Source: Phyllostachys edulis
Lineage: Eukaryota; Streptophyta; Magnoliopsida; Poales; Poaceae
DNA length: 64,000 nucleotides
Assembly (NCBI GenBank): GCA_036346405.1
Contig: CM070553.1
Location: 70,397,686-70,461,685, forward strand
Direction: 5' to 3'
Part shown: piece after piece, positions 48,901 through 57,717 of the stretch
Position numbering within the stretch: the first letter of the stretch is position 1
Layout of the letters: every line of letters begins with the position of its first letter
Made by a program: the position numbers and the translations under genes
The notes under the pieces: generated by a model
Databases searched by the model: none
The model's input: only the letters and a program-made list of their open reading frames with translations
Told to the model about the DNA's origin: nothing

Positions 48901-51900
48901 CAAGTCGCCAGTTGAGGAAGGCGGACTTGACATCCATGCGATGGGCGTGCCAACCCTCTGAAGTACGCAAGTGCGAGGAGAAACGAAGCGGACTCCATCG
49001 CGGCGCGGCGCGGTCGGCGTCGTCGAAGTCGATCCCCTCGCTGCGCATGAAGCCTCGTGCCACCAAGCGAGCCTTGTGGCAGCGATGGCGCCGGCTTCAT
49101 CCCGTCCGCCGGCGAACACCAGCAAGGGTGATCGCGTGGTGGCCGGCGGAAGATCCGCCCGGCTCCGCGTCCGGTTCCGCTCGGCGGCGTCCATCTCTTG
49201 CTTATCGCGACCGCCACGCCGCGTCTCCTCCATTCTCGGCAAAAGGCGGGGCTCGCCGTCGTCGCCGCCAAAGTCTTGACTCCATGCCGAAATCGTCTTC
49301 GCGCCCGATCGAGGGCGAGCGGCTTCGCCGAGATGTTATCCATAATGCGGTAGCGCAGAGGCTCGCCGTCGTGGTAAGCGTCGGCGATCCTCGTCGTGGG
49401 GCAATGAATGTGAACTCCACCGTCTTGTTGCTCGTCGTGAACCGGTTGTTGTAGCGATCCGGTGGTGTGGTGCCGGTCGAGAGAGTGGTGGCCGGTCGGG
49501 GAGTGGCCGTGGTGAAGAAGTGGGGCGTAGGTGGTGCGAAGGTGGTGGAGCACTTCGCCGGGCCGGTGGCGGCGAGATGTCGAGCTTCGGTGAAGAAGCC
49601 GCTAGCTCCCTGACTCTCTCGAAATGGGCGTAATCGACAACGAAGTCCACAGGAATCGAAGTCAGATAAATAGATCCCGCCTTGTCCAGTATCGACCTCG
49701 TGTCCGTCGAACCTGGCGTCACGCGAGATCTTGAATGCCAGTGTGTCGAGGTCGAGGATCAGATGGGCTTCGAGCCCTCAGCGTGGCCGATGAACACTCG
49801 GTGCTCTGTCGTCGAGCTTGCCGGGTGGCCAAGCTCTTGGCGAACGCGAGAGCCAAGACCATAAGTGAAAAACCGCCGGCTGCGCCCGTGCCAAACCTCG
49901 TGGCGCCCCTGTAGTCGAGTGCCTTGGTGGCGGCGGTTGAGGATGTAGGCAGTTTGTCACCACCGCTCTCCCAGGAAGGCGGTAGGCATCCTCTGCTGGA
50001 GGAGGGCAGAGCCATCCCATAGCCAAATGCAGTTCGTGGCTCGGCAACCGCGATTCTGCTGCTGGCGGTCATGCGGCGGCGAGTAGTGTTATTGAATCTC
50101 CCTCGGCCTGATCTGGCGAATTCGGTAGCCGCTGAATTACATGCATGCAGATTCTGTCTGCAAGAAGACGCTGCTCTGGCGGCGCTCTGCCTCGCGGCTG
50201 ACTGCGTCGCGCTTGATGGCGTCATGACCTCTCCGCTTCTTTGCGAGGACCATCACCGCATGTAGCGGGAGAGGTCGTCGACGATGCATGAGAAATGGCG
50301 TCGTCTCTCGGTGTGGCGGTGTCACCGAACCACACAAGTCCCGTGCCGCGAGCTCGAGCCTCTCCTTGGCTCGGGCTTCGCCTTTGGGGAAAGAGTCGCC
50401 TCTGCCGTCAACACTGTGACGTCGCAGAAGCGCTCCACATGGTCAAGGGCGGCGGGCCTCGCGCCATCTCCGTGGCCTTGGCGCCGGGGCCTCGAAGTGA
50501 AAGGTGCCCAGCGCTTCGTGCCTTTGCCACGCCTCGTCGTCGGACGGCGGCGAAACGAAGGGTTGTGCCGCTGCACGTGAAGGATGTAGAGTCTATTTGC
50601 GCCTCTGGTTACCTTGGCAAGAAGGCGGCGGCGAAGATCCCAAATCCGCGACACCGGTGCTCGATCTCGACCGTGAGCCGTTCTCATCCAAATATCCCAA
50701 AGTCGATGATGGAGTTCTGGTCGATCGGGATGTAGTAAGCGCCGGTGGCGGCTGTGCTTTCGCCCGAACCTGGCGGTGAAGATGACGAGCCGAGCGCCCT
50801 TGATTTTCACGCGGGCGTCCCAAACAGCCCGGAGCCTCAAGCGTTTGAGTCGAGCTCGGAGAAGAACTCCGTCGCCGGTCATGTGGTGGGTGGCGGGTGT
50901 CGAGCACCGCCCGTCGGTCTTATTCTTGGAAGCTGCCGCCGGGAGGCATGTGCTTTTGGCTCATCAAGGTGGAGGAAGGCGGCTGCGGCGGTGCGGTGGA
51001 GGTAGTTCGATGCTCGCATGAGCAATGAACGAGCCATTCACTCCTCGCCCTCACTTCGCGACGTGGGCTTTGGCTGCGTCGTGGTGTCGACAATCCTTGG
51101 CCCAATGACCAAGCTTGCGCGGTTGTGGCAAGAGTCGTCTCGTCTTGAACTTTGCTTGCAGCGGCCATGCTGGCGCCTCGCGATCATCGCCTCGTGGTAT
51201 CGACAATCCTTGGCCCAATGACCGGGCTTGCGCGATTGTAGCAAGTTGTCTCGTCTTGGCTTTTGCTTGCCACGCTTGCGGCCGCTGTCGTGGAAGAAGG
51301 CTCCTTCTTCCTGTCACCTTGGCCGTGACCAGCTGCTCCCCGAGTGAGGAGGAGCTTCCCTTGATGGTGGCGGGTCCCGAGAAACCAGCGTGGCTCATCG
51401 TCATCCAATCGACCTTGAGGCGACCGCGCCTCCTCGATCGTCATCGTGGAGAGGTCTAGCAGACTTCGTCGAGCGAGCCATCTGCTTGTACTTCTCGGGG
51501 GCCTTGTGGAAGAGCTTCTCCAGCTCTCTCCTCCAGAGCCGTGTCGTCGCCGGCTTGCACCAACTTCGCAGCGAGTGTTGAGGCGGAGAGCAAAGTCATC
51601 AACATCCTCGCTTTGGCAGAAGGCGAGTTCTCCCAGCTCCTTGCGTAGTGCACGCAATGTAGACTTGCGGGCGCGGTCGCCTGCCCGTCGCGTCTTTGCG
51701 GCGATGGCGTCCCAACCTCTTTAGCGATCCGCTTGTTGATGCGAAGCGCATCTCGGGCGGGGCTGCGGCGATGAAACATCCAGCGCCCGTCGATCTGATG
51801 CGTGGTCGGCGTCTCCGTCGCGGATGCATCCCACATATCGCGCTGAGCTTTACCCTCATCACCGCATGACCCGCTCGGCGTAGTTGGTCTTGGTGAGGTA

Positions 51901-54900
51901 GGCCACACCGCCGGGGCGGCGTCCTGACGGCAAACTGGTACTCGTGGTGACCACGCGATGCGAACAGGGAGAAGCCGCGTCGCTTTGTGAAGGTCAAGCT
52001 CTCGCGCCGACCAGACGCCTGCCCGTCGTCGCGCTCTCCTCGAAGCGCCGCCATGCGTCCGCTTACTGTCTGGCTGCCGCGCGCGCTCGTGGCGTGTCAC
52101 GGTTGCCAGCTTCGCCACTCAGCCTCGCGTTACCTCACTCTCCGCCTCAAGGTCCGCGTCGGCTATCATCGGTAGAGATGGGCTTCTTTATTCTTGCCAC
52201 AGTAGAACCTCGACCTCATTCTTTGCGCCGTAGCTGCATCTGCCGCGCCGCTACTTCCACCTCACTTCAGCTGCTGCTGACTCCCGCTCGCTTTGCCGAC
52301 CTCGGCGCCTTCGCGCCCGCCGCGGCCTTTGTCTGCCGCTTCATCGCGTTCCTCGCACAGCGAGTTAAACTTCTTGCTTGCTTGGCGTGCTCGAGGCGCA
52401 CCGAAGGCTGAGGCGTCTGCGGACATGGCGCGCCTCGGAGGAGCTGACTGCGTGGAGAGAGATTTCTTCTCTTGGTTGAAACGCTTCTGCGAGGCCGAAG
52501 CGAGGCCGGAGAAGGGATTGAGCGAGGAGATGCTCGGTTGCGAGGATACTCTGCTCGATACCACTTGTTAGTCATTTGGATTCTTGCACTTGGTGATAGC
52601 AAGATCCTTACTCTCGTGGGAGGATGACACTTGGAGATGGGGCAATTTTCTTTGTTTATTTCTCACACAATGCCATGCCAACTCGAGGGTTGGGGATACA
52701 AATTATAGGCACCGGCCAAGCATATGCTAAGATGCTAGTCTAAGATCCGCCCTAAAGCGATCAAGATCTTTGTCCTAAAGCGATCAAGATCTTTGTCCCA
52801 AAGATCTTTGTCTAAAGCGGTCAAGATGCTGTCCTAAAGATGCTGTCCTTGGAGGATAGCACAAGCCAACACAAGACTTATCCATCAGAATCCCCCCCCC
52901 CCACACACACACTAGTCTCTCTGCTGCTTCTTCTTTGCCATCTTGTAGTGGACTCGACCTTAGGCGATTGGGCACCTGACGAACTATATATTTCGAGAAG
53001 GCTGTGGCTCACGAAGGATTTAATTTGCGTCATCGCCATGATCTGCAAGTGTCGGTTGCCAATGGCGAATGAATTTCCAGCAGCGGTGTGGGGCGTGCCA
53101 TGCAACTGGAAATTGGCAAGGTCTTCGCCATCGACTACTATGCCATTCCCTTGGACGAGTTCGATGTTGTCCTGGGTGTCCAATGGCTCGCAGCACTCGG
53201 ACCTGTCCTTTGGGATTTCTCGAAGTGCACTCTGGCATTCTGGGCTTCTGGTGGGCAAAACCCACGATATCCTAGCAAGGTTTGGGTGTGCCGACACAAG
53301 CATCCCGCTCATTTCGGTGCACCGGTCGAGATCTCCTGGAAGAACTACTTAAAAGATTTTGAGGACATCTTCGTCAAAACAACCGGGTTACGACCAGAAC
53401 GTAACCGGAGCCACCACATCCACCTCCTGCCAGACATGGCTCCAAAGGTGGTTTGGCCTTACCATTACCCACACCTCAAGGACGAGCTCAAGCGACAGTG
53501 TCGTGACATGCTTCGGCAAGGGATCATTCGACCTAGCACGTCGGCATTCTCTTCCCTGTTTTGTTGGTCAAGAAGCATGATGGTTCATGGCAATTCTGCG
53601 TCGACTACCGCGCCCTCAACGACAATACCGTTAAGAATAAATTCCCTATACCGGTCGTAGACGAGTTGCTAGACGAGCTGAGCGGCGCCAAGTTCTTCAT
53701 CAAGCTCGATTTATGATCTGGCTACCAAGTGCTCATGCATCCGTCAGACATTTAGAAGACGACATTCCGCACACATGAGGGCCTGTTGGAGTTCCTGGTT
53801 ATGCCTTTTGGTTTGACCAATGCACCAGTAACATTCCAAGCTCTGATGAACGATGTCCTCGGTTCTTTTTTGCCTCACTTTGTATTGGTATTTTTTGACG
53901 ATATTTTGATTTGCAACAGCCCTCGGGCGGATCACTTGCGTCATGTTCAGGTAGTTCTCTGGCTCCTTCGTGATCACCACTTGTTCCTCGAAAGGTCCAA
54001 GTGCCTTTTTGGGGTCACGGCGGTCGTGTACCCAGGACACGTGATCTTAGACGAAGGCGTAGCGATGGATTTACAGAAGGTCCATGCTGTGCAGGACTGG
54101 TTGGTTCCTCTGTCGGTCCGCGCTCTCCGGGGATTTCTCAGGCTTGCGGGCTACTACTGCAAGTTCATCCGGGGTTTCGGCACCATCGCAGAGCCCCTCA
54201 CCAAACTCTTCAAGGAGTCCTGGTGGTCCTACGACGCTACACATGCCTTTACCGCCCTTTAGGAGGCCTTCTCCATTGCGCTCGTACTCCAGTTGCTCGA
54301 CGTCATGACAGAATTCATCGTAGAATGCGATGCCTCGGGCTCAGGATATGACACCATCTTCCATCAAGGACGGGGACCCGTGTCTTATTTTAGCTGCACG
54401 ATCACACCACGTCATGCAAAGTTGGCAGCATATGAGAGAGACCTCATTGATCTGGTGCAAGCCATTTGTCACTGATGGCCATATCTTTGGGGACGACCGT
54501 TTTTGGTACGGACTGACCATTACAGCTTGAAATATTTACTTGAGCAACATCTTTCTACAATTCCACAGCATTATTGAGTTAGCAAGCTCTTGGGCTACAA
54601 TTTCCGTGTGGAATTCAAGCCTGTGCGACAAAATATTGCCGACCATGCTCTCTCACGGCGTGACTTTGATATCGGCACGTTGCTAGCGCTGTGCGCGCCC
54701 AATTTTGCAATCTTCGACGACCTGCGTCATGAGGCCACCAGCAACGATTACGACCTGGCTACTCTTCATGCTCAGGTAGCCTTCGGCCAACTTGGTCCTC
54801 CCTGGAACATTTATGATGGGTTGGTACTCTATGATGGCCGAGTCCATGTGCCATTATGTTCCCCATCCTTGTATCATATTCTCTTCACAGCCCATACAAC

Positions 54901-57717
54901 GGGTCATGAAAGAGTCCAGAAGACATTACAGTGTCTGTGTTCTGATTTTCATATGGTCCGCTAGTTCAGACTTGATCTTTTTGCCTACGTGTCGGCGCAA
55001 CAAGTGGAGCGACTCGGCCGTAAATTCTCTGAAACGCTTTAGGTGCCCTCCTATGATTGGGACGACATCTCTATGGATTTCAACAAGGGACTGCCTCGTG
55101 TCAATGGAAAATCAGTTATTCTCACAGTAGTGGACCGTTTCTCCAAATACGCCCGCTTCCTCCCATTGGCGTACCCTTTCACGGCCAATTCAGTGACTCG
55201 TGTTTTCTTTGACGAAATTGTGACTCCATGGGTTTCCAAGCTCCATCGTGAGCGATAGAGATCCAATCTTCACCAGCAACTTTTGGATAGAGCTTTTCTG
55301 GTTGGCGGGCGTCAAGTTAAACCTTAGTTCCGTCTTCCATCCTCAATCGGACTGACAAACTGAGGCTGTCAACAAAATCGTCACCATGTATTTGTGTTGC
55401 TTTTCAGGTGATTGACCTTGACAGTGGCTTCACTGGCTTCCATGGGCGGAGTATTGTTATAATACGTCCTTCCAATCATCATTGTGCGACACTCCATTCC
55501 GAGTCGTCTATGGCCGTGAGCCTCCTTCGCTTCACCCTCGGGAGGACAGATCGTCCTGAGTGGCTGCTGTCGAACAGCTCTTAGCTAATCGTGATGAATT
55601 CATCATGGCTATCTGTGAGTGGCTTCTTCAGGCATAGCAATATTGCAAGAAGCAGTATGATGTGAAGCATTGTGAGCTCCAATTCACAGTTGGGCAGTTG
55701 GTATGGCTTCGTCTACACCATCGCCTAGCCGCGTCCATCTCCCTCAAATCACACAAGAAGTTGGTTCCTCGCTTCTATGCACCATATTTGATCATTGAAC
55801 GGATTGGCTCGGTAGCATATCGCCTTCAACTTCCGCTGGGGCTCGCATACATGACGTATTTCACGTGAGCCTCCTCAAGCCTTCCCACAGTAACCCACCA
55901 ACAAGCACTCCTACCTTGCCCGAGTTGCATCATGGCCAGGTTTGCCCTACACCGCGTGCTATCCTTTGTGCACAGCTGGCTTGTGGTGTGTGGGAAGTAC
56001 TTGTCCATTGGATGGGCCTTCCAGACTCGGAAACATCATGGGAGCCAGTTGACAAATTTCGCCGCCGCTACCCCTCTTTTCAGCATCATCGAGGACGAGC
56101 TGTTTGGCCAGGGGGGACGCTATTACAAGAGTCGCAATCAACAAAGAGCCGAACACATCTAGTTCAAGGAGGATTAATTACCTGCTTAGCTATTAGAGAT
56201 ATGTTAGGATATCCCTTCCAGATGTATGGTAGGTTACGACTTGTATCCCTTTAGGACTCTTAGCTAGAGATTGTTAGGCTATATATTAAGGAGACTTCTC
56301 CAAAGGGAAGAAAAGATTACCAATTTATTATCTCCATCTTCCTTCTCCTGCCCCTCCTACCTCCTGCGCCTTCCCCTCCATGTGCATCTTCTCTCCCTCC
56401 TAACCCTATTTCCACTCACCACGGCTCTTGGCCGCCGAGGCCCTCGGCCTAAACCTCCAGTTTACCACGCGTATGGTTTATGCTCCGGCACGGGGCGTGA
56501 CAATAGTGGTCTATCATGCTCGAATGTCGTCTCAAATAACTTGAAATGTCATCCTGCCTTGTTTTTTAAAAAAAAAAAATTGCATCCTACCCTCCTTTTG
56601 TCATTGTTAATTTGGCATCATATTAGTTGCACGTTGTGATGTATCAGCCCATCACATGCATTGGGAGTAGTGATAAACCAAGCTAGCAGTTTCAGCATAT
56701 TTTACTCAGACTTGTTGAAGCGATTTTTCTTTCATTCACAATTTACAGCACAATTTGGCCATGTGATCACCATTTGAAATAATTGGAGAATTAATATTCT
56801 TGAATTTGAAAGAAATTTTGACAGGTCATTGAATAGCTTTTACAAGCTTCTGATTGATCTTAGCTAGCAATCACATGGTTAAACTTTGGCTTAATTAGGG
56901 CCAGAGTGCCATATGATAATTAGTTGCTAATTAAGTGCAGTTTGGACCTCTATTGACACACTTATACAAGTTTAGGAACCTGAATGCGCAACTCTCAAGT
57001 TTAGGGACCCAAGTGACACTCCCACACAAGTTTAGGGACCTATGGTGCACTTTACTCCTAAATCTATTTTCGAACAGAGGTAGTAGCATATAAGAACAGA
57101 ACAAATATATGTAAATCGTTCCATCCAGCCATTTTTGTCAGCAGTTACTTGCAGACATTTTGTTATTGATGAATAGCCTTCTAAATCCTTTTGTTCAATC
57201 ATGCATTTTTCTGGCACTACAGCAAAATGTAGCCTTCTCAGAATCAATTCTATATTTTCTGTATATTTAATAGATGTTTCAGAAAATTTAGTCTTTCAGT
57301 TTGATTGAATGTAGCGATGTTTGTTCTTTTGTAGGATACTCTCTGTTTCTTGGGTTAATTATTGACCGGCTTCATCACTACATCAGGGAATTACGTACGA
57401 TGAAGAAAAACATGGAGGCTGTAACAAAGCAGGGTCGGGTCTTAGAAGAAGCAAAACTCGTAGGCGCAGAGGAGATTCAAGGATATCAGAAAGAGATTGC
57501 CAGTCTGAATGAACAGGTGCAAGTACTGAAACACCAGTCAGAAACTAAAACAGAGGAACTAAAAGCTGCTGGAGCGAATGCCTTGGCTTTACGAAAACAA
57601 TCTGAAGGTTTGCTTATTGAGTATGAGCGTCTCATTGCAGAGAACGAGGAATTGAGGAACAAACTGCAGTCAATCGACCATCGCTTGTCGCATTCTGACA
57701 GCAAGAAGAATTCATAA
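39991..57717 (+). CDS. BAP31-like ER membrane protein, two exons with a 17-kb intron
   Basis: Exons 39991-40273 and 57335-57717 join in frame (ATG-G|GTATAG ... TTTTGTAG|GA-TAC) to give 221 residues. BAP31/BAP29 proteins are ER membrane proteins that help sort and quality-control other membrane proteins; plant members are little studied. Visible parts: a hydrophobic N-terminal segment (residues 2-21), a second (47-64), a third across the splice junction (93-105, LMGYSLFLGLIID), the family-typical DRLHHYIREL, then a charged coiled coil (about 115-212), and KKNS at the C-terminus, a KKxx retrieval signal. The ATG has a strong GCCGCC context. Exon 1 is very GC-rich, exon 2 is not, a common grass pattern. 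Both exons are free of stops and frameshifts, unlike the surrounding elements. No other exon is recognised within the intron. The family call is strong; expression is not shown. Confidence 0.9.
40274..41911 (+). other. Left native part of the BAP31 intron
   Basis: It starts with the GTATAGT donor. It is AT-rich unique-looking DNA without a recognisable element or gene, running to the first retroelement LTR. Confidence 0.7.
41912..42336 (-). repeat. 3' LTR of the Reina-like element
   Basis: Its minus-strand start is TGTCATGTGGGGCCGCGTC. It matches 46604-47025 with scattered changes and small indels. Inside, a segment of about 50 bp around ATCTGAAATAGAAGG is duplicated in tandem (about 42099-42195), as it is in the other LTR. 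The TATA-like CTTATATAAG lies at about 42082. Confidence 0.85.
42310..43709 (-). pseudogene. Integrase with C-terminal chromodomain, broken
   Basis: The zinc-binding part ends in CGVCQRNKT, with the core start DISMDFVEGLP and VVDRFSKYAHF after it. The core's second half (DKDPVFTSNFW) is in another frame (43126-43392), showing a frameshift. The linker (GPYRIIAKINDIAYQLDL) and HDVFHVGYLKKF follow. The chromodomain (TSWEDAHDF, KSYPSFQLEDEL) continues past a TAG at 42447-42449 and runs into the LTR. Integrase joins element DNA to host DNA; the chromodomain guides target choice. Confidence 0.85.
42337..42350 (-). other. Polypurine tract of the Reina-like element
   Basis: The minus strand reads GAGGGAGCGAGAGA, directly followed by the LTR start TGTCATG. 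The chromodomain frame passes through it into the LTR. Confidence 0.7.
43731..44210 (-). pseudogene. RNase H domain of the Reina-like element
   Basis: The frame shows PFIVECDVSGTGFGAVL (catalytic aspartate region), KLAAYEHELIGL, RPFTIKTDHYALKFLL and FKPGRLNVVVDALSRR, the standard Ty3/gypsy RNase H layout that follows RT. The usual DAS is DVS here. It degrades the RNA strand during reverse transcription. It is open over 159 codons but separated from RT by stops. Confidence 0.85.
44250..44950 (-). pseudogene. Reverse transcriptase domain of the Reina-like element
   Basis: The longest open part (44852-44436) shows KLDLRSGYHQVRM, PFGLTNAPATFQALMN and the catalytic FFDDIL at about 44548-44577, then SKCLFG. 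These are the conserved gypsy RT blocks. The YxDD-type box is FFDD, common in this group. The N-terminal part is partly lost and frames change at both ends. Confidence 0.9.
45212..45622 (-). pseudogene. Aspartic protease of the Reina-like element, partial
   Basis: The readable part ends with IPLGGFDIVLGVQWLGSLG, typical of the C-terminal half of chromovirus protease. The DSG active-site region cannot be read in this frame. Upstream (about 45640-45690) lies a remnant of the gag zinc knuckle in which the cysteine codons have become arginine. Confidence 0.75.
45900..46600 (-). pseudogene. gag of the Reina-like element, broken
   Basis: The piece WLATYHLTGAAQLWYMRLE...FTDLVSQQFG (46276-45962) is the retrotransposon gag (capsid) domain. 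An N-terminal piece is in a second frame, so at least one frameshift lies near 46260. The likely ATG (MDQDDRDVAAV) is at about 46571. Gag forms the particle that packages element RNA. Confidence 0.75.
46604..47025 (-). repeat. 5' LTR of the Reina-like element
   Basis: It matches 41912-42336, including the internal tandem duplication of about 50 bp, and ends CCCCACATGACA at 47025 (minus-strand TGTCATG...). Confidence 0.85.
47026..47420 (+). other. Intron DNA between two retroelements
   Basis: 395 bp with no recognisable coding or element sequence. It does not look like the gag region expected upstream of the truncated chromovirus at 52893, so it is probably native intron. Confidence 0.55.
47421..47752 (-). 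repeat. 3' LTR of the copia element
   Basis: It matches 52566-52887 with substitutions and several short indels. It contains imperfect repeats of ATCAAGATCTTTGTCCTAAA. The polypurine tract (minus CTTAGGGGAGAA) adjoins it at 47753-47764. Confidence 0.9.
47753..47764 (-). other. Polypurine tract of the copia element
   Basis: The minus strand reads CTTAGGGGAGAA immediately before the LTR start TGATGGATAAG. Confidence 0.75.
47900..49250 (-). pseudogene. copia reverse transcriptase and RNase H, fragmented
   Basis: Pieces in different frames show VARGFMRSEGIDFDDA and HRMDVKSAFLN (RT start, about 49066-48900), then STSGILFFLG (about 48150) and VEAEYIAAST...FHERSKHI (48112-47950), the copia RNase H. 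The RT DD box is not readable in one frame. A 268-codon open frame at 48093-48899 joins unrelated frames and is not a real protein. Confidence 0.75.
49720..50620 (-). pseudogene. copia integrase with GAG-pre-integrase domain, fragmented
   Basis: PALDHVERFCDV (about 50450) and KVTRGANRLYILHVQ (about 50610) mark the GAG-pre-integrase region after protease. Further down, AVVTNCLHPQP...LDDRAPSVHRPR-like pieces correspond to the end of the integrase core. Frames change repeatedly, so the catalytic D-D-E residues cannot be followed in a single frame. Confidence 0.65.
51040..51250 (-). pseudogene. copia zinc knuckles, two tandem copies
   Basis: Two stretches about 110 bp apart encode (C)YN..KPGHWAKDCRYH and (C)HN..KLGHWAKDCRHH in shifted frames. 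A duplicated CCHC unit is less usual for copia gag, which normally has one. Small deletions have broken the first two cysteines in each. Confidence 0.6.
51190..52540 (-). pseudogene. copia gag, fragmented
   Basis: Recognisable pieces are ELAFCQSEDVDDFALRLNT, LLDLSTMTIEEA and an upstream LTKTNYAEW-like stretch in another frame (about 51900). This is the UBN2/copia gag layout. An N-terminal extension with MSADASAF begins at about 52423. Frameshifts occur every 50-100 bp. Confidence 0.7.
52549..52563 (-). other. Primer-binding site of the copia element
   Basis: The minus strand after the LTR reads AGTGGTATCGAGCAGAG, close to TGGTATCAGAGC, the complement of the initiator methionine tRNA 3' end used by most plant copia elements. 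Confidence 0.75.
52566..52887 (-). repeat. 5' LTR of the copia element
   Basis: TG...CA ends and the match to 47421-47752 identify it. It lacks several short segments present in the other LTR, for example AGCAGCTGATC versus AGCGATC. Confidence 0.9.
52950..54262 (+). pseudogene. Protease and reverse transcriptase of the truncated chromovirus
   Basis: HRHDLQVSVANGE, a TGA, and QLEIGKVFAIDYYAIPL...FDVVLGVQWL is the protease; its DSG site is degraded near 52950. RT follows: HIHLLPDMAP, then a TGA inside the SGYQ block (near 53714), PFGLTNAPVTFQALMN, FFDDIL (about 53892-53909) and SKCLFG, then the connection ALRGFLRLAGYYCKFI. Frames shift near 53560. RT copies the element RNA. Confidence 0.85.
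54263..54964 (+). pseudogene. RNase H and start of integrase, truncated chromovirus
   Basis: FIVECDASGSGYD, KLAAYERDLIDL, a TGA in the RHWRPYLWG block (near 54472) and FKPVRQNIADHALSRR are RNase H. The frame continues to YHILFTAHTTGHERVQKTLQ, the zinc-binding entry to integrase. Stops and a frame change separate the parts. Confidence 0.8.
54965..56162 (+). pseudogene. Integrase core, linker and chromodomain, truncated chromovirus
   Basis: DDISMDFNKGLPRVNGK...VVDRFSKYARFLPLA (55043-55258) is the core start. IERIGSVAYRLQL (55800) is the linker, and VLVHWMGLPDSETSWEP...FRRRYPSFQ (about 55990-56090) is the chromodomain. Its last part, EDELFGQGG, is in another frame. Several stops interrupt the core. 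Confidence 0.8.
56202..56502 (+). repeat. Single LTR of the truncated chromovirus
   Basis: It runs from TGTTAGGATATCCC to CGGGGCGTGACA, with a TATA-like CTATATATTAAG at 56279 and a CT-rich leader. No second copy is in the window, so the left border is a judgement; it could begin a little earlier, nearer the purine-rich AAGGAGGA at 56166. Confidence 0.65.
56503..57334 (+). other. Right native part of the BAP31 intron, with a small repeat
   Basis: Mostly AT-rich unique DNA ending in a pyrimidine-rich TTTGTTCTTTTGTAG acceptor. At about 56962-57050 are three imperfect units of about 35-40 bp containing CAAGTTTAGGGACC, as found in TIRs of grass DNA transposons. No gene is seen. Confidence 0.6.

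Larger units (their letters stand above)
47421..52887 (-). mobile_element. Complete-structure Ty1/copia retrotransposon
   Basis: LTRs of 332 and 322 bp (47421-47752, 52566-52887) with TG...CA ends are flanked by GAATC at 47416-47420 and 52888-52892. A primer site and a polypurine tract are in place. On the minus strand the gene order is gag, zinc knuckles, protease, integrase, RT, RNase H, which is the copia order. The pol reading frame is shattered by many short deletions, so no long correct ORF remains; long open frames here mix frames. At about 5.5 kb it has the normal size for a copia element. It is antisense in the BAP31 intron. Confidence 0.92.
52893..56502 (+). mobile_element. 5'-truncated Ty3/gypsy chromovirus
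   Basis: Protease, RT, RNase H, integrase and chromodomain follow on the plus strand and end in one LTR. No gag, primer site or 5' LTR exists. The left edge is a C run plus (AC)n (52893-52915) beside the copia target site. Many stops look like C-to-T or G-to-A changes (for example Arg or Gln codons to TGA/TAG), as expected for old methylated elements. It is not the same family as the minus-strand chromovirus: the two LTRs do not match. Confidence 0.85.
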
